A stretch of DNA of 7,542 nucleotides from Xanthobacteraceae bacterium (GTDB taxonomy: Bacteria > Pseudomonadota > Alphaproteobacteria > Rhizobiales > Xanthobacteraceae): NCBI GenBank assembly GCA_030039655.1, contig JASHVC010000002.1, positions 1 through 7,542 on the forward strand. The letters run 5' to 3'. The stretch's first letter is position 1; each line of letters opens with the position of its first letter. A program made the translations under genes and the position numbers. The notes below the pieces were generated by a model. The model was not told where the DNA came from. It saw only the letters and a program-made list of their open reading frames with translations, and ran no database searches. Of the stretch, positions 6,641-7,542 are shown in pieces.

Positions 6641-7542
6641 ACTGGTCTTCGCGCCGCTTGGCGGCATTGGCGAGATCGGGATGAATCTCTCGATCTACGG
6701 GGTAGGCAACGGCCTGCGCCGGCAATGGCTCATCGTCGACTGCGGCGTATCCTTCGCGTCCGAAGAGCATTTGCCCGGCGTTGATCTGATCATGCCGGAC
6801 ATCCGCTATCTCATCGAGGAGCGTAAAAACATCCTCGGCCTTGTGCTCACCCATGGGCACGAGGACCACATGGGTGCGCTCATCGATCTGTGGCCGAAGC
6901 TCAACGTGCCGCTCTACGCCACGCCCTTCACCGCGGCGCTGTTTGAGGCCAAGCGCCTCGCCGAGCCGGGCGCGCCGAAAATTCCTGTAAGCGTGGTCCC
7001 GTTGGGCGGACGTTTGACGCTTGGTCCATTCACCATCGATTTCATCAACGTCTCACACTCAATTCCGGAATCGAATGCGCTGGCGATCCGCACGCCTGCG
7101 GGTACCGTGGTTCATACCGGCGATTGGAAAATCGATCCCACGCCGCTTCTTGGCGGCGTCACCGATGCGCCCAAACTTACGGCGCTCGGCGACGAGGGCG
7201 TGCTCGCCCTCGTTGGCGATTCGACCAACGCCGTCCGCGACGGTCGCTCGTCCTCAGAGGCCGATGTGGCAAAGACCATCGCGGAACTCGTGCGCACCGC
7301 GCCCGCTCGCGTGGCCGTCACCACCTTCGCGTCCCACGTCGGCCGCGTCCGCGCGGTGGCAGATGCCGCTCGCGCTGCCGGCCGCGAGGTCATTGTCGTC
7401 GGCCGCGCCATGGAGCGTGTGACCCAGGTGGCGCGCGAGACCGGCTATCTCGACGGCGTGCAGGATTTTCGCAGCGCCGAGACTTACGGCTACCTCCCGC
7501 CCGATAAAGTGCTGGCCTTGTGCACCGGCAGCCAAGGCGAGC
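6627..7542 (+). CDS. rnj: Ribonuclease J, N-terminal part
   Basis: The frame is open from ATG 6627 to the window end: 305 codons, no stop. It encodes the metallo-beta-lactamase/beta-CASP RNase of the J family, a zinc-dependent endo- and 5'-3' exoribonuclease acting in rRNA maturation and mRNA decay in many alphaproteobacteria. Visible features are LGGIGEIGMN (11-20), the zinc-binding HGHEDH (76-81; His76, His78, Asp80, His81), His144 in VSHSIPES, Asp166 in TGDWKIDP and GDSTN (197-201) at the entry to the beta-CASP domain. The spacing matches B. subtilis RNase J1 ligands (His74, His76, Asp78, His79, His142, Asp164) with a constant shift of two. The window cuts it at CTGSQGE, a conserved J-family motif. 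About 250 C-terminal residues, including the last zinc histidine, would lie beyond if the length is typical (about 555). One oddity is FASHVGRV (234-241), where relatives usually have FASN. Confidence 0.95.
   Translation, partial: MAQGELVFAPLGGIGEIGMNLSIYGVGNGLRRQWLIVDCGVSFASEEHLPGVDLIMPDIRYLIEERKNILGLVLTHGHEDHMGALIDLWPKLNVPLYATPFTAALFEAKRLAEPGAPKIPVSVVPLGGRLTLGPFTIDFINVSHSIPESNALAIRTPAGTVVHTGDWKIDPTPLLGGVTDAPKLTALGDEGVLALVGDSTNAVRDGRSSSEADVAKTIAELVRTAPARVAVTTFASHVGRVRAVADAARAAGREVIVVGRAMERVTQVARETGYLDGVQDFRSAETYGYLPPDKVLALCTGSQGE

Overview
The window is a GC-rich, densely packed stretch of a bacterial chromosome with all genes on the + strand. It carries the distal end of a complex I (NADH:quinone oxidoreductase, nuo) operon, running straight into birA and the first 305 codons of a ribonuclease J gene. 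The protein sequences, the order nuoJ-K-L-M-N-birA-rnj and the CCCTCTCCCC/GGGGAGAGGG palindromes point to an alphaproteobacterium, most likely of the order Hyphomicrobiales (Rhizobiales). I infer this from family resemblance, not from a search.

Layout: 1-274 is the 3' end of nuoJ. 271-579 is nuoK, overlapping nuoJ by ATGA. 580-773 is the only real gap and holds a compound inverted-repeat element (610-716). 774-2870 is nuoL, 2867-4378 nuoM (ATGA overlap with nuoL), 4383-5816 nuoN, 5816-6640 birA (TGATG overlap with nuoN), and 6627 to the window end is rnj (14-nt overlap with birA, no stop reached). No promoter, terminator, RNA gene, CRISPR array, phage gene or insertion sequence was recognised.

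NuoJ, K, L, M and N are the membrane-arm subunits that translocate protons when complex I oxidises NADH and reduces quinone. The key glutamates and lysines known from the E. coli subunits are all visible. BirA (biotin-protein ligase without a DNA-binding domain) and RNase J (RNA processing and decay) are housekeeping genes that share the transcript by position and are not complex I components.

This is mostly ordinary core genome; I see no undescribed system. The points worth a second look are the palindromic element that breaks an otherwise gapless operon and creates a false upstream start for nuoL, the histidine/acid-rich loop inserted near the N-terminus of NuoL, and the direct birA-rnj overlap.
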